DNA from: Thermoguttaceae bacterium
GTDB taxonomy: Bacteria; Planctomycetota; Planctomycetia; Pirellulales; Thermoguttaceae
Assembly (NCBI GenBank): GCA_028694795.1
Contig: JAQVKF010000011.1
Coordinates: 1-39,775 of the forward strand
DNA: 39,775 nucleotides
Reading direction: 5' to 3'
In this document: piece by piece, positions 26,977 to 36,103 of the stretch
How the letters are laid out: every line of letters begins with the position of its first letter
Numbering within the stretch: the first letter of the stretch is position 1
The notes under the pieces: generated by a model
What the model was told of the DNA's origin: nothing
What the model saw: the letters and a program-made list of their open reading frames with translations, nothing else
Databases searched by the model: none
Position numbers and translations under genes: made by a program

Positions 26977-27204
26977 AAAAATCCCTCGCATGATGAATCT
27001 TTTGCCCGACTTTTTCCCCACGGCCGCGTATCGTAGCGGGGCCTCGCGATCGTGTGGACACGAACGCCAAATGGAACGACCTGCTGTTCGATTGCCGCTG
27101 ATCGCCGTTGTTTCGGAATCTTACCCGTGAGTTGATCGGGTGAACCTTTGCGCTGGCCCCATGCGGAACGGTCTGGTGCACGTTTCAACTCGCGGTGGAA
27201 AACG

Positions 27205-29304
27205 TCACTTACGCTGCGGGAAAATTTCTTCGACCCACGCGAGATAATCGGTGGGCGTATCGGGATACTTTCGAATCTCTTCCAAGCGTTGTTTCGCTTC
27301 CGTGGCCACATCGGTTGCCGGATATTCCATCAGAATGGATTCGTAATAAATGCGTGCCGCACGATAATATCCTTTGGAATCGTAATACTTTCCGATTTCG
27401 TATTCACGTCGCGCCAAACTCTGAACGATTTCACGTTTGGTCGTAATCAGCCCATCACGTTCCTCACCGAGTTCGTCACCAAATCGAATGAGTGATTGAT
27501 CAATCAGCTTGCCAGCCTCACGCAACGGTGTGATCTCGTACTGCAATCCCTGATACTGATAGCAGAGCGATTGAACTTCAAGCACATGCGCTTTCATGAG
27601 ATACTCACTTTGCGAATAATCGGTGCGCAACTGCTTATATTCTCGTGCGGCATCAACCCATTTTTCATCGGCGAAGTAAATGCCCGCCGCCGCCATGATC
27701 GCGTCGTCACCCAACGGACCAATGGGATCATAAGTACGGACCGAACCGTAACATTTGACCGCGTATCCGCGTGTGTCGAACGTCGGACGTGTCCCATCGA
27801 ACAAATTCGGCGTGAGCGTCCATTCCGGATGCTGACGGCTATATTTCTCCCAATATTGGGCGATCATGAACATTCTGCGTGACACCACATCGGTATAACG
27901 TGAAAATTCGTAATATTTGAACAAGTAACAATATTCGTCATATGCTGCTTTGTATTGGTCGGCGAAAAAAAACGATTCCGCTCGCATAAACAGGGCGTCT
28001 TCTTGGATCGCGGAGTCTGGCCAGAGTGCGGAAGCCTCCCTAAAGGCTCGAGCGGATTCCTTATATTTTTTCTCACGAAATAGGGACATTCCTTTTTCGT
28101 AAGTGGCTCTTGCCTTGTCGTGATCGGGCGCGACGGCAAATAGCGAGGTTAAACGGTCCCAAGGACTTTTCCATTCGTCGGAGGTGTCAAAATCATCCAG
28201 CAATTGAGCGCCGGATGGCGTACCTACGGTGGAAGAGTCATCGAGCGCGACTTCAGAAGCGGAGCGTGCGTCGCGTGATTTTAACGCCGGTGACGTCGAA
28301 TCACTCGGATTGACCGCGCCAAAATACTTGGCAAGAAAATATCGCTGTTCCGAATTCATCGTCGAATGACGCGCGTAATCGGATGGATCGCCATACGGAG
28401 ATTGTCCAATGCGTGTTGGCGATAAAGGATCCGAAGCAAACTTCTCGCGTTCCGCCTCCGAGATGCTGGGAGTCGATTTCCAAGGTGGCGTTAACGGTTG
28501 TCCGAGAAACGCTGGTTTACGGAAAATACGTGGACGTGACCATGACGGCGTCTCTTCTGCCGGATCTGGATTGCCATCGGATACGGACGACTGGAGCGTC
28601 GCCGGCACTGGCGGCGGTGTCGTCTCTTGGTGGGACGTTTCCCCCTGAGAGGTCACATTTGTGGGACTATTTGCCATCTCCATGGGTTCCATGGGCGCAA
28701 CCGGTACCATTTCAGATTCTTCCGCGCGGCTGAATCTCGCATCGGCGAAACGCACTGGCTCGGTTACAGGTAAGGCCGTTTCCGCAAAGCGACTATCGTC
28801 AAAACGGTTAGCACCAAAACGGTCCGTCGTCACAACAGGCGAATCGACCGAATAAGCTCCTGTCATGCCCGTCATCACCGCGGTACCCACGCCGCTCGTG
28901 TTCGCCGCACCGTGGCTGACCGTACTCCCAGCCGCCGTGGCCGTATGGAGTGATTGAGCATTCACCGTTCCAGCGACCGGTTGAACAGAGCCGGTTGTCG
29001 CGGAATATCCGGGGTAGACCGCCTGAGTCGTGGTCGCATTTTGTGTAGTTTGCGTATTTTGCGTTGTGCCGCCATAGGCCGCAGAGGCATAGGACGTCGT
29101 TGGGACAGTGTTAGTGGTCGGTGCCGAATCGAGTGGAGATTCCACAGCGAGAAACGGGTCGACAGGCACTTCCTGCTTTCCAAAATCGAATAATCCGGCC
29201 AAGGTGTACCGTGGAGTGAAACCGAAAGGAGCATTCCATCCCATGCAACTGAAGCCTAACACACTGGTTAAGACAAAAGCGATTCGGATTTTTTTGCGGA
29301 TCAT
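27205..29304 (-). CDS. Exported BamD/YfiO-like TPR protein with long disordered N-terminal region
   Basis: A 699-residue exported protein. ATG 29304 gives MIRKKIRIAFVLTSVLGFSC, a signal peptide with a Cys in a non-ideal lipobox context (GFSC), so lipidation is uncertain; GAGG lies about 12 bases upstream. Residues about 40-390 are low complexity (Thr, Ala, Ser, Pro, Gln). From about 398 comes a tetratricopeptide array: ARATYEKGMSLFREKKYKESA, DALFMRAESFFFADQYKAAY, YYDSKGYYRAARIYYESIL and ATEAKQRLEEIRKYPDTP. The TPR part resembles BamD/YfiO, the lipoprotein that supports BamA in outer-membrane protein assembly. The neighbouring LptE-like gene fits an outer-membrane biogenesis role. Classic BamD is about 245 residues, so the N-terminal extension is unusual. 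Confidence 0.8.
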   Translation of the reverse strand: MIRKKIRIAFVLTSVLGFSCMGWNAPFGFTPRYTLAGLFDFGKQEVPVDPFLAVESPLDSAPTTNTVPTTSYASAAYGGTTQNTQTTQNATTTQAVYPGYSATTGSVQPVAGTVNAQSLHTATAAGSTVSHGAANTSGVGTAVMTGMTGAYSVDSPVVTTDRFGANRFDDSRFAETALPVTEPVRFADARFSRAEESEMVPVAPMEPMEMANSPTNVTSQGETSHQETTPPPVPATLQSSVSDGNPDPAEETPSWSRPRIFRKPAFLGQPLTPPWKSTPSISEAEREKFASDPLSPTRIGQSPYGDPSDYARHSTMNSEQRYFLAKYFGAVNPSDSTSPALKSRDARSASEVALDDSSTVGTPSGAQLLDDFDTSDEWKSPWDRLTSLFAVAPDHDKARATYEKGMSLFREKKYKESARAFREASALWPDSAIQEDALFMRAESFFFADQYKAAYDEYCYLFKYYEFSRYTDVVSRRMFMIAQYWEKYSRQHPEWTLTPNLFDGTRPTFDTRGYAVKCYGSVRTYDPIGPLGDDAIMAAAGIYFADEKWVDAAREYKQLRTDYSQSEYLMKAHVLEVQSLCYQYQGLQYEITPLREAGKLIDQSLIRFGDELGEERDGLITTKREIVQSLARREYEIGKYYDSKGYYRAARIYYESILMEYPATDVATEAKQRLEEIRKYPDTPTDYLAWVEEIFPQRK

Positions 29305-29771
29305 CGAACACCAAGCCTCTATCAAGTGATCTATTCAGATGGAAGTATGCCCGAAAATTTTCCAAAAAATCTTCGAGAAGCTACCATCATGGTCATGAAA
29401 CCCCACCATCATGGCTTCCATCGTTATGGTCGCGAACTTTACATCTGGCACCATCGTTATGGTCGTACTCCATCCTAACGGTCCGCCACTAGCTGAAAAT
29501 CACCGTGCGTGGCCGACTCGCGGAGTTTTCGCAATCAAATGGCTGTTGGATGGTATTTTTCCCGTAAAGGGAAACCAGATCGCCTCTCGTCGTTTTCGGA
29601 GGATCGGCCTGATGGGTTTGCCAAAACGTTGGAGCGTTTGGACGCATTCCACACAAGGATACCCTCGAACGGGAAAACGATGGAACAAGTTCGCAAGGCT
29701 TGTAGCAAAAAAAAGAAATGAACACAAACCCAATTTTAGATTTTTTTGGCGGAATCGTCTCAGTTTCCGTT
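29305..29771 (-). other. Intergenic region, 467 bp, between the BamD-like gene and ICMT gene
   Basis: Besides the CCAT/ATGG cluster I see no gene that I can support. A 135-codon plus-strand frame (29411-29818) translates the repeat cluster and overlaps the end of the methyltransferase gene. A 70-codon frame at 29509-29721 ends in KKKK. Neither has a ribosome binding site of note. T-runs near 29735-29750 could contribute to termination of plus-strand transcription. Confidence 0.4.
29383..29465. promoter_or_regulatory. Cluster of four CCAT/ATGG palindromic sites upstream of the BamD-like gene
   Basis: Four units of CCAT, a 1-4 base gap and ATGG occur in 83 bases: ACCATCATGGT (29383-29393, a perfect 11-base palindrome), ACCATCATGG (29405-29414), and two identical copies of CCATCGTTATGGTCG (29418-29432 and 29451-29465). 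They lie 80-160 bp upstream of the BamD-like ATG. They look like binding sites of one dimeric regulator, though nothing in the window identifies it. Confidence 0.45.
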
Positions 29772-30521
29772 TTACGGTCTGCCCTCGACACGCAGCCACT
29801 GGGTTTTTTTACAGATGATACGCACTACCAGATAAAAAATCGTGCTTAGTCCAAAACCGATGATCCACGATAGATCGAAAGATTGGATACCAAAGGAGGC
29901 CTTTTCGACCCATAAATCGGTGGCGATTTCCAACGCGAAAAGCGTGACGATGAGTGCGTAAAAACCATGGTATTCACGTCGAATGACCGTTTTCCACGAA
30001 AACGACTCGGCCGGCTGAATCCAACCGCGAAGTTTGGGAAAAAACATCGGAGTACGCGAGGCCCACGTGACGTAGGCGTCGCCAAATTTTTCGCGTAAAA
30101 ATTGCTCTTCGACGAAAATGATGCGTTCATAATAGATGAAAAAAACGAGGGAGCAGATCAATACGAGCCACCATGTTTGCAAAAACATAACCGGCGCAAG
30201 CCACATAAAATAATTGCCCAAATACAGAGGATTTCGCACAAGCGAATAGATTCCCGTCGTGTTGAGCTGCTCGGCGACCTGTCCGTGCGTGTTACGACCG
30301 GAGGTACCAGCGGGAACATAACCGATCGTGATCGCTCGAATGCCCAGACCTAAAAAACCACAGCCCAAACAGGTAATTTCCCAAATATGATCACAAAGTT
30401 CCGATTCGTAATGAAATTGCAGATAAGCGGGAATGGCCACCAGAAATAGAAAAAGAGGCAAATAGCTCCGCCACCGGAAAAACCATGCCCCCTGTTTTTC
30501 CATCTCTTCGATCATTGGCAT
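29772..30521 (-). CDS. Membrane methyltransferase of the isoprenylcysteine carboxyl methyltransferase (ICMT/PEMT) type
   Basis: A 249-residue integral membrane protein with about five or six hydrophobic segments (SYLPLFLFLVAIPAYL, CLGCGFLGLGI, FMWLAPVMFL, WWLVLICSLVFFIYY, GFYALIVTLFAL, IIGFGLSTIFYLVV). The family signature is clear: SLVRNPLYLGNY (93-104), followed by EEQFLREKFGDAYVTWASR (138-156), which form the S-adenosylmethionine site in ICMT and phospholipid methyltransferases. The start is certain: AAGGAG (30534-30529) is seven bases before ATG 30521. Bacterial members methylate diverse small or lipid substrates; the substrate here is unknown. The extra C-terminal half (about 170-249) with two more membrane segments is longer than in the smallest members. 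Divergent from gltA. Confidence 0.88.
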   Translation of the reverse strand: MPMIEEMEKQGAWFFRWRSYLPLFLFLVAIPAYLQFHYESELCDHIWEITCLGCGFLGLGIRAITIGYVPAGTSGRNTHGQVAEQLNTTGIYSLVRNPLYLGNYFMWLAPVMFLQTWWLVLICSLVFFIYYERIIFVEEQFLREKFGDAYVTWASRTPMFFPKLRGWIQPAESFSWKTVIRREYHGFYALIVTLFALEIATDLWVEKASFGIQSFDLSWIIGFGLSTIFYLVVRIICKKTQWLRVEGRP

Positions 30522-30993
30522 GCGGAAACTCCTTTGGATGAAGCGGATGACGCAGATTCCGGTTGGCTATGATTGGAATAAGGAACACACTTGAAAGGGC
30601 AATGATTCTTACGTCGGAAAAAAGCCCTCTTGCCGCCCCCAAACCAGCACCAGCACAAAATCTATAGCATGGGACACCAATATACACGAAAACCAGCCGA
30701 TCTCATACGTCACTTTTGACGAAATTTTTCGAAAAATTTGCCGATGTACTCGTTGTACCGCGAGGCTTCGATGGATGTGATGAAATCAGCCACACCAATT
30801 GGATTGGCTGTAGGAATCGGTGACACCAAAAAAACGAAAATTCAGTATAAGCAAAAGGAATAGGACCATTGTCGATTGCTTTAGTTGCTGGTAAACTGAC
30901 AAATGCGGTTTTTGGGATCTTTTGTACGATACCGGGCGTCCCGGAAAATGGAAGATTCAAAAAAATGGGAGCCAAGTAAGAAGGGAATACTAG
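30522..30993 (+). other. Divergent intergenic region, 472 bp, no gene recognised
   Basis: It holds the promoters of the methyltransferase (minus) and citrate synthase (plus), but I cannot identify convincing boxes. A 110-codon minus-strand frame (30703-31035) overlaps the citrate synthase start and has no family resemblance. No hairpin or repeat of note. Confidence 0.35.
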
Positions 30994-32370
30994 ATGAGTG
31001 ATTCGACGTCGAAAAATGATCTTGCCACAGTTCAATTGGATGGCAAAACGTTTGAATATCCGATTTTGACCGGAACGGTCGGCAATCGCTCGATCGACAT
31101 CTCGAAGCTGTACGGTCAGACAGGTGTCACGATGCTTGACCCAGCGTTCGGAAATACGGCTGAATCAATCAGCAATATTACCTATATCGATGGTGAGAAT
31201 GGAAAATTGCTCTATCGTGGATATCGCGTGGAAGAACTTGCGGAGCGTTGTCGTTTTCTCGAAGTGGCTTACCTCTTGATCTACGGCGATTTGCCAAATG
31301 AGGAACAATTCAATCTATTCCGCGAACGGATTCGTTATCATACCATGTTGCCGGAAGGGATGAAGCGACTGTTCGAAGGTTTCCCGCAGCACGCACATCC
31401 GATGGCGATTCTTGGTTCCATGACCGGAGCGTTGGCCGTTTGGTATTCCGATTGTCTTGATCCGAAAGATCCGACGCATCGTGAGTTGGCCCTACATCGT
31501 GCGATGGGCAAATTGCCGACGATCGCCGCGTACAGTTACAAACAGTCGAGTGGTCAACCATTCATGTATCCGCAGAATAATCTCAATTATGTGGAGAATT
31601 TCTTGCAGATGATGTTTGGTACGCCATGTGAGCCGTATCAAATTGACTCCGTTTACGCAGAGGCGTTGAATGTGCTGTTGATTTTGCACGCGGACCATGG
31701 GCAGAACTGTTCCACTTCAAGTGTGCGCATGGTGGGTTCGAGTAATGTGGATCTCTTCTCGGCACTTTCAGCGGGCGTTTGCGCGTTGTGGGGAGCGTTA
31801 CACGGTGGTGCGAACGAGGCCTGTATTCGGATGCTCGAACGCATTCAGGACGATGGACGTGATTTGGGCAAATATATCGCCAAGGCGAAAGATTCGAACG
31901 ATCCGTTCCGTCTGATGGGATTTGGACACCGTATCTATAAGAATCATGATCCACGTGCTCGGATTATCAAAAAAGTCGCCGACAAGGTACTCAAGCAGCT
32001 CAAAGTGCGAGATCCTTTGTTCGATCTAGCAATGGAGTTAGAAGAGTATGCGTTGAAAGATTCCTATTTCATCGAACGTAAACTGTATCCGAACGTCGAT
32101 TTTTATTCAGGGATCATTTACAAAGCTCTTGGTATTCCGCCGCAGATGTTCACCGTTCTGTTTGCCTTAGGTCGTTTACCAGGTTGGATCGCTCATTGGC
32201 TCGAAATGCACATGTCGCCCAATCCGCGTATTCATCGTCCACGCCAGCTGTACCGCGGTTCAGCGGAGCGTGATTTCCAACCGATGAACGCGCGACCGGG
32301 GGCCCCATACACCGTAGGACCGGCCACGACGGGTGCCGCACTCGACACCTCCGTCAATGCCGAGTTCTAG
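30994..32370 (+). CDS. gltA: Citrate synthase
   Basis: This enzyme condenses oxaloacetate and acetyl-CoA to citrate, entering the TCA cycle. At 458 residues it is slightly longer than type II bacterial enzymes (about 425-435). Visible motifs are LHADHGQNCSTSSVRMVGSS (231-250), GALHGGANEA (267-276, catalytic His270), GFGHRIYKNHDPRA (309-322, catalytic His312) and NVDFYSG (367-373, catalytic Asp369). The N-terminal part (FEYPILTGTVGNRSIDIS, GNTAESISNITYIDGE) is of the large, GltA-like type. A 25-residue tail after the substrate-contacting RPRQLYRG (415-422) and ERDF is variable. AAGGGA lies ahead of ATG 30994. A strong hairpin at 32536-32565 may end the transcript. Confidence 0.97.
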   Translation: MSDSTSKNDLATVQLDGKTFEYPILTGTVGNRSIDISKLYGQTGVTMLDPAFGNTAESISNITYIDGENGKLLYRGYRVEELAERCRFLEVAYLLIYGDLPNEEQFNLFRERIRYHTMLPEGMKRLFEGFPQHAHPMAILGSMTGALAVWYSDCLDPKDPTHRELALHRAMGKLPTIAAYSYKQSSGQPFMYPQNNLNYVENFLQMMFGTPCEPYQIDSVYAEALNVLLILHADHGQNCSTSSVRMVGSSNVDLFSALSAGVCALWGALHGGANEACIRMLERIQDDGRDLGKYIAKAKDSNDPFRLMGFGHRIYKNHDPRARIIKKVADKVLKQLKVRDPLFDLAMELEEYALKDSYFIERKLYPNVDFYSGIIYKALGIPPQMFTVLFALGRLPGWIAHWLEMHMSPNPRIHRPRQLYRGSAERDFQPMNARPGAPYTVGPATTGAALDTSVNAEF

Positions 32371-32535
32371 GGCGTGTTCATGTAATTAATATAGAATATT
32401 TGAGGGATATTGGTATATTTGCGTCGAATATACCAAGCCGCGAAATCCGGCATAATCCACCGTAGCTGGTTTATTTGTCCTATATTGACTTTTAGACTCG
32501 CCACAAGTCATTTTTTGAGTGGACAAAAAGGATAT

Positions 32536-32565
32536 GGGGGGGAACCTTTGAAAACGTTCCCCTCC
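32536..32565. terminator. Strong hairpin downstream of gltA
   Basis: GGGGGGGAAC (32536-32545) pairs with GTTCCCCTCC (32556-32565): ten pairs with one G-T wobble and a 10-base loop. It lies 166 bases after the gltA stop. A short T-run (CTTTTTATC, about 32580) follows at a distance; on the minus strand CCTTTTT follows about five bases away. It could serve either transcript. Confidence 0.45.
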
Positions 32566-32722
32566 AAACCTCTCCCAAGACTTTTTATCATACGCACGAG
32601 CTGCGGCATCGGTTAAAATGGCACGACATTGATGTGAACACGACCCAATGAGGACCGAGAACGAAGTGACCGTCCGAATGGATTTGTATACCTGCTCACC
32701 CGGTTGGATTACCACCGTCTAG

Positions 32723-32747
32723 TAAAAAGCGGCACGTTTTTCGCCGC
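32723..32747 (-). terminator. Intrinsic terminator of the Gfo/Idh/MocA gene
   Basis: On the minus strand GCGGC (32747-32743), loop GAAAAACGT, GCCGC (32733-32729) and then TTTTT (32728-32724). It begins 33 bases after the stop codon of the gene ending at 32780. Confidence 0.65.
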
Positions 32748-32779
32748 CCGCATTGTTTGGCCTTTTCGGTAGCACGATC

Positions 32780-34111
32780 TCAAAAGATTACTGTTTGACC
32801 AGGTATGGGGTATGGCCACGCACCGTCGGCTCCACGCTGGACGGGGGCCTTCGTCTCCCACGACATCTGATCGATATCCGGCACCAACTTTAGTTCCGAC
32901 TGCGTAATCTGATCCCATGTCACGATCTGTCCGGAGTAGGTTGCCGCACGTCCGAGTAGCGACGCAAAATTCGCCTCCGCCGCACGATGTCCCTCGTTGT
33001 ACGGCAAATTCTTGCGAATCGCCTCAAAAAAGAGATCATGTTCCACCTGATACGGATTCGGTTCCGGCCCGTCGAACGCCCACGTTTGATTCTCTGGTAT
33101 CATCAGCTGATTCTTATAGATACGACATTTCGCCGCTGAAAGCGAATCCATCAACACCGCGGAACCACGTGTTCCATGGATGAAATCGCTGTACATACTA
33201 AAACAACCAGGCGGGTAAAGTCCGTGCGACGTGAGGTGGGTTCCATCCGCAAAAGTAAATTCGTGATAATAGGTATCGCACATCAGCCCGGGGATATCCG
33301 GTTTTGAACGTCCGCATAATCCAATGCACGAGACCGGCCACGCGTCCTTCGCCCAACACGCGCAGTCAATGTTATGAATACAGAAATCAATGAAAACATT
33401 CGCTCCGGCCCAGTCAAATTCATGAAAACAACGCAGCTGGTACGCAAGTTCGCTCTCACCGGGATTCGGCTGACGCCCGGCGAAACTGTGCATACGGAAT
33501 CCACGGATATGCATGATCTCCCCCAACTCACCATTCCGAAGACGCTCGACCAGAGCCCCACGCGCTTTGCAATGCCGCCACATCAACCCACACGCGATTT
33601 TCACTCCTTTGGCATCTGCAAGTTTGGCCGCCGCCTGAATGCGCCGTGTTCCCGGCGAGTCCGTCGCAAATGGTTTTTCCATGAACACATGGACGCCTTT
33701 ACTCACGGCGTATTCGACATGCAGAGGGCGAAAAACGGGTGGAGTCGCCAGGAGCACCACGTCTCCCGGACGCAGGCAATCAATCGCTTTACGATAGGTG
33801 TCAAAACCGAGAAAAACACGTTCTGGAGGCAATTCGACACGCTCATTGAACGACTCTCCAAAACGCTGGGCAATGCCCTCAAGACGGTTTTCGAAAATGT
33901 CGGCAACGGCGACGAGCTTCACCGGACCGGTGGTCGAAAGTGCGTTTGCCGCCGCGCCGCAACCACGTCCACCGCAGCCGACTAACGCGATTTGAATCGT
34001 CTCATCTCCCGCCGCATGGACGCCACGAGTCGGTGAAAGTCCACCCAGCGTCGCGGACGCAAGCAGTGTACCACGTGCCAAAAAATCTCGCCGATGTTCG
34101 GAAAATCGCAT
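32780..34111 (-). CDS. Tat-exported Gfo/Idh/MocA-family oxidoreductase
   Basis: A 443-residue NAD(P)-dependent sugar-type oxidoreductase with a twin-arginine signal (HRRDFLARGTLLASATLGG, likely cleaved after VHA). The Rossmann domain starts with IALVGCGGRGCGAA (glycine motif), followed by VAVADIFENR and VFMEKPFATD, the conserved EKP segment that carries the catalytic lysine. The C-terminal half (about 190-430) is the usual beta-sheet domain (HEFDWAGANVFIDFCIHNID). ATG 34111 is preferred over ATG 34117 because the AAGGGGG run then sits at a normal distance; the difference is two residues. Planctomycetes carry many such exported paralogues; substrate unknown. A terminator follows the gene. Confidence 0.92.
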   Translation of the reverse strand: MRFSEHRRDFLARGTLLASATLGGLSPTRGVHAAGDETIQIALVGCGGRGCGAAANALSTTGPVKLVAVADIFENRLEGIAQRFGESFNERVELPPERVFLGFDTYRKAIDCLRPGDVVLLATPPVFRPLHVEYAVSKGVHVFMEKPFATDSPGTRRIQAAAKLADAKGVKIACGLMWRHCKARGALVERLRNGELGEIMHIRGFRMHSFAGRQPNPGESELAYQLRCFHEFDWAGANVFIDFCIHNIDCACWAKDAWPVSCIGLCGRSKPDIPGLMCDTYYHEFTFADGTHLTSHGLYPPGCFSMYSDFIHGTRGSAVLMDSLSAAKCRIYKNQLMIPENQTWAFDGPEPNPYQVEHDLFFEAIRKNLPYNEGHRAAEANFASLLGRAATYSGQIVTWDQITQSELKLVPDIDQMSWETKAPVQRGADGAWPYPIPGQTVIF

Positions 34112-34113
34112 CC

Positions 34114-34311
34114 TCATCCCCCTTGCTCTCGTTTCGAAAGATTTTTATTTGCCCATTGGAGTACGTTTCGAGCCAGTTCGCGGCAGAAGTACAATGGAAT
34201 CCACGAGTATTTCGTGATCAAAAAGCGATCTCTTCTCTCGAACGCATCCTTCCGACAAAAGGCAGTATAAGAGAATAACAAGACCAAATCAATCATGATA
34301 TACCGTGTCAT
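34114..34311 (-). CDS. Possible 65-aa small protein between trkH and the oxidoreductase gene
   Basis: A frame starts at ATG 34311, one base after the trkH stop (34315-34313), and ends at TGA 34116-34114, overlapping the upstream ATG (34117) of the next gene as ATGA. GGAA lies about nine bases before its ATG. The product begins MTRYIMIDLVLLFSY, with a short hydrophobic stretch, then a basic and aromatic part (FERRDRFLITKYSWIPLYFC, LARNVLQWANKN). The tight spacing on both sides is typical of translationally coupled genes, but the length is modest, codons such as AGA-AGA are atypical, and no family is recognised. It could equally be non-coding spacer. Confidence 0.3.
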   Translation of the reverse strand: MTRYIMIDLVLLFSYTAFCRKDAFERRDRFLITKYSWIPLYFCRELARNVLQWANKNLSKREQGG

Positions 34312-34312
34312 C

Positions 34313-35794
34313 TCATGCGCTTCCGGCACATAAATGACGTAAATCTTGCCACACTTTCGCACAGGTAGCCAACACGATCAAAACTTCTAAACGCCCGAGA
34401 ACCATGACCGCACTGAGCGTCCAAATGGCGAGTTTGGGCATATCCGGCGTGGTGATTCCACTCATGTACCCCGTGCCGGAAATCGCCGAAACAACTTCAA
34501 AAAGTGACTGATCGAATGAAAAACCACATGCACAAATGAGCATCGTACCTGAAAAAACAGTGAGTACGTAAAGGAAAAATGTCGCGGCACAGTTGCGTGT
34601 CGTATCGGGATTCAGATAGACCGGATGATCGCTGACTTGGAACGAACTTTCGAGAATTTGCGTTTTTGGACGCACTATTCGGAGTATCTCGCGGCCAAGT
34701 ATTTTGAACAACATAAAGACACGAATCTGTTTGAGCCCACCAGCGGTCGAACAGCTTCCACCACCGATAAACATTAGCAAAATCGTCATTCCGTAACTAA
34801 AGCTATTCCAATCGGAGTAGGAAATTTTTGAGAAACCGGTTGTTGTTGAAAGTGAAACGGCCTCGAACATCGCCGTACGCAATCCCTGACCAAAACTATG
34901 GTAGAGCGGTTGGAACGTCAAAATCGTCATCAACAAGATCGAAACGGGCAGCAACACCATACAGACTCGAACTTCGGCATTTTTCCAGAAAATGCGAAAT
35001 CGTCCGCGAAACAGATACCACGCCGTCACAAAGCTCAAGTTGCCGAACAACATCAGAACGATCGTAATCCCCTCGATAGTAATTGAGTTCCAGGCGGAAA
35101 AATTTTGGGGAATGGTGGAAAATCCGCCCGTCGCGATTGCTGTCAACGCATGGTTGATGGCGTCAAACCATGGCATGCCAGCCAAACCATACGCGAGTGT
35201 TCCAATCAGCGCATAACACACGTAGATGAGCAAAACGAGCCGCGCGGAGCGATGCACTTGGGGTAATAATTGATCGCCGCGTCCTTCCGCACTCGAAATT
35301 CCCACCCCGGTCACTCCAAAAATAGCCGACATCATCATAATCGCGAGTCCCGCACCGCCCATATATTGCAGGAAACTCCGCCAAAAAAGAATCATACGGC
35401 TGGCCGACGCGACGTCCACCACCGTAATTCCAGTCGAACTCCAACCGCTGACCGATTCAAAAACCGCGGCGGAAAAGTTCAATCCCGTAATATGCATAAA
35501 TGGATATGCCGCAAAAAGGACCACCACCATCCAGCTGAGCGTCACCACGACGCCACCTTCGGCAATCGTCAGCGTCCCATCGGGTTGACGAAATTTTCGC
35601 CAGAGCGCATAACCGAGAACCGCCTGGATTGCGGCGGGCAGTAAAAACGCGGCCGCGTCACACGCTTCGTGGGGATAAAAAGGAAGTATTGCCAGCGGGA
35701 CTAACGTCAAGCCACCCGCCATGAGCAGTACTACTCCAAAAGACGCTAATATTCCCGCATAACGACACCGCAAAAAATTTTTTTCACGCATCAT
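34313..35794 (-). CDS. trkH: TrkH/KtrB-type potassium uptake membrane subunit
   Basis: The ion-conducting subunit of a Trk/Ktr potassium transporter in the inner membrane, 493 residues with about ten or more hydrophobic segments. All four selectivity-filter glycine loops are visible: SGWSSTGITVVD, LTAIATGGFSTIP, SLSTTTGFSKISY and SAISGTGYMSGIT, which set K+ selectivity in this superfamily. The ATG at 35794 (MMREKNFL) is the most natural start just before the first membrane segment; the open frame extends 35 codons further upstream without a clear ribosome binding site. The regulatory NAD-binding partner TrkA is not in the window. A small ORF and the oxidoreductase gene follow on the same strand. 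Confidence 0.93.
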   Translation of the reverse strand: MMREKNFLRCRYAGILASFGVVLLMAGGLTLVPLAILPFYPHEACDAAAFLLPAAIQAVLGYALWRKFRQPDGTLTIAEGGVVVTLSWMVVVLFAAYPFMHITGLNFSAAVFESVSGWSSTGITVVDVASASRMILFWRSFLQYMGGAGLAIMMMSAIFGVTGVGISSAEGRGDQLLPQVHRSARLVLLIYVCYALIGTLAYGLAGMPWFDAINHALTAIATGGFSTIPQNFSAWNSITIEGITIVLMLFGNLSFVTAWYLFRGRFRIFWKNAEVRVCMVLLPVSILLMTILTFQPLYHSFGQGLRTAMFEAVSLSTTTGFSKISYSDWNSFSYGMTILLMFIGGGSCSTAGGLKQIRVFMLFKILGREILRIVRPKTQILESSFQVSDHPVYLNPDTTRNCAATFFLYVLTVFSGTMLICACGFSFDQSLFEVVSAISGTGYMSGITTPDMPKLAIWTLSAVMVLGRLEVLIVLATCAKVWQDLRHLCAGSA

Positions 35795-36074
35795 ATGGAA
35801 AAATCCACTTTCCTGGCACGAATTGAGTATAACATACCGACGATATCCAGACTCTCGATGGTATGGAAACGTTATTTTGGATACGGATGGAAGCCACAAT
35901 AATACAGTAACACGATTATGACCGAATGGCTAGATGGTTGTGTTGGATAACGGTTGATGGGAACCGCCGAAGGAGTCCTGGACAGGATGGTTCCACATGG
36001 TTATGGAAACAATTGTCGTGACGAAAAAAACGTATTCGAGCTTACAAATTCCGGCGAAACCCGTTTGAAAATGC

Positions 36075-36103
36075 TTGACATTTACATTTTGGGATGTTAT
36101 ACC
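36075..36103 (+). promoter_or_regulatory. Promoter-like sequence for the MFS transporter gene
   Basis: A consensus TTGACA (36075-36080), a 17-base spacer and TATACC (36098-36103). Transcription would start near 36110, leaving a leader of about 350 bases before ATG 36460. Confidence 0.6.

Larger units (their letters stand above)
32371..32779 (+). other. Intergenic region, 409 bp, between convergent genes; two terminator-like hairpins
   Basis: The citrate synthase gene (plus) and Gfo/Idh/MocA gene (minus) converge here. The two hairpins are listed separately. A 109-codon minus-strand frame (32386-32715) runs through the first hairpin and is not supported. Nothing else is recognised. Confidence 0.4.

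Noticed and set aside
29411-29818. 135-codon plus-strand frame starting in the CCAT/ATGG cluster
   Set aside because: It translates the repeats (repeated IVMV), overlaps the end of the methyltransferase gene and has no ribosome binding site.
32386-32715. 109-codon minus-strand frame between citrate synthase and the oxidoreductase
   Set aside because: It runs through a 10-bp terminator-like hairpin and shows no family resemblance.
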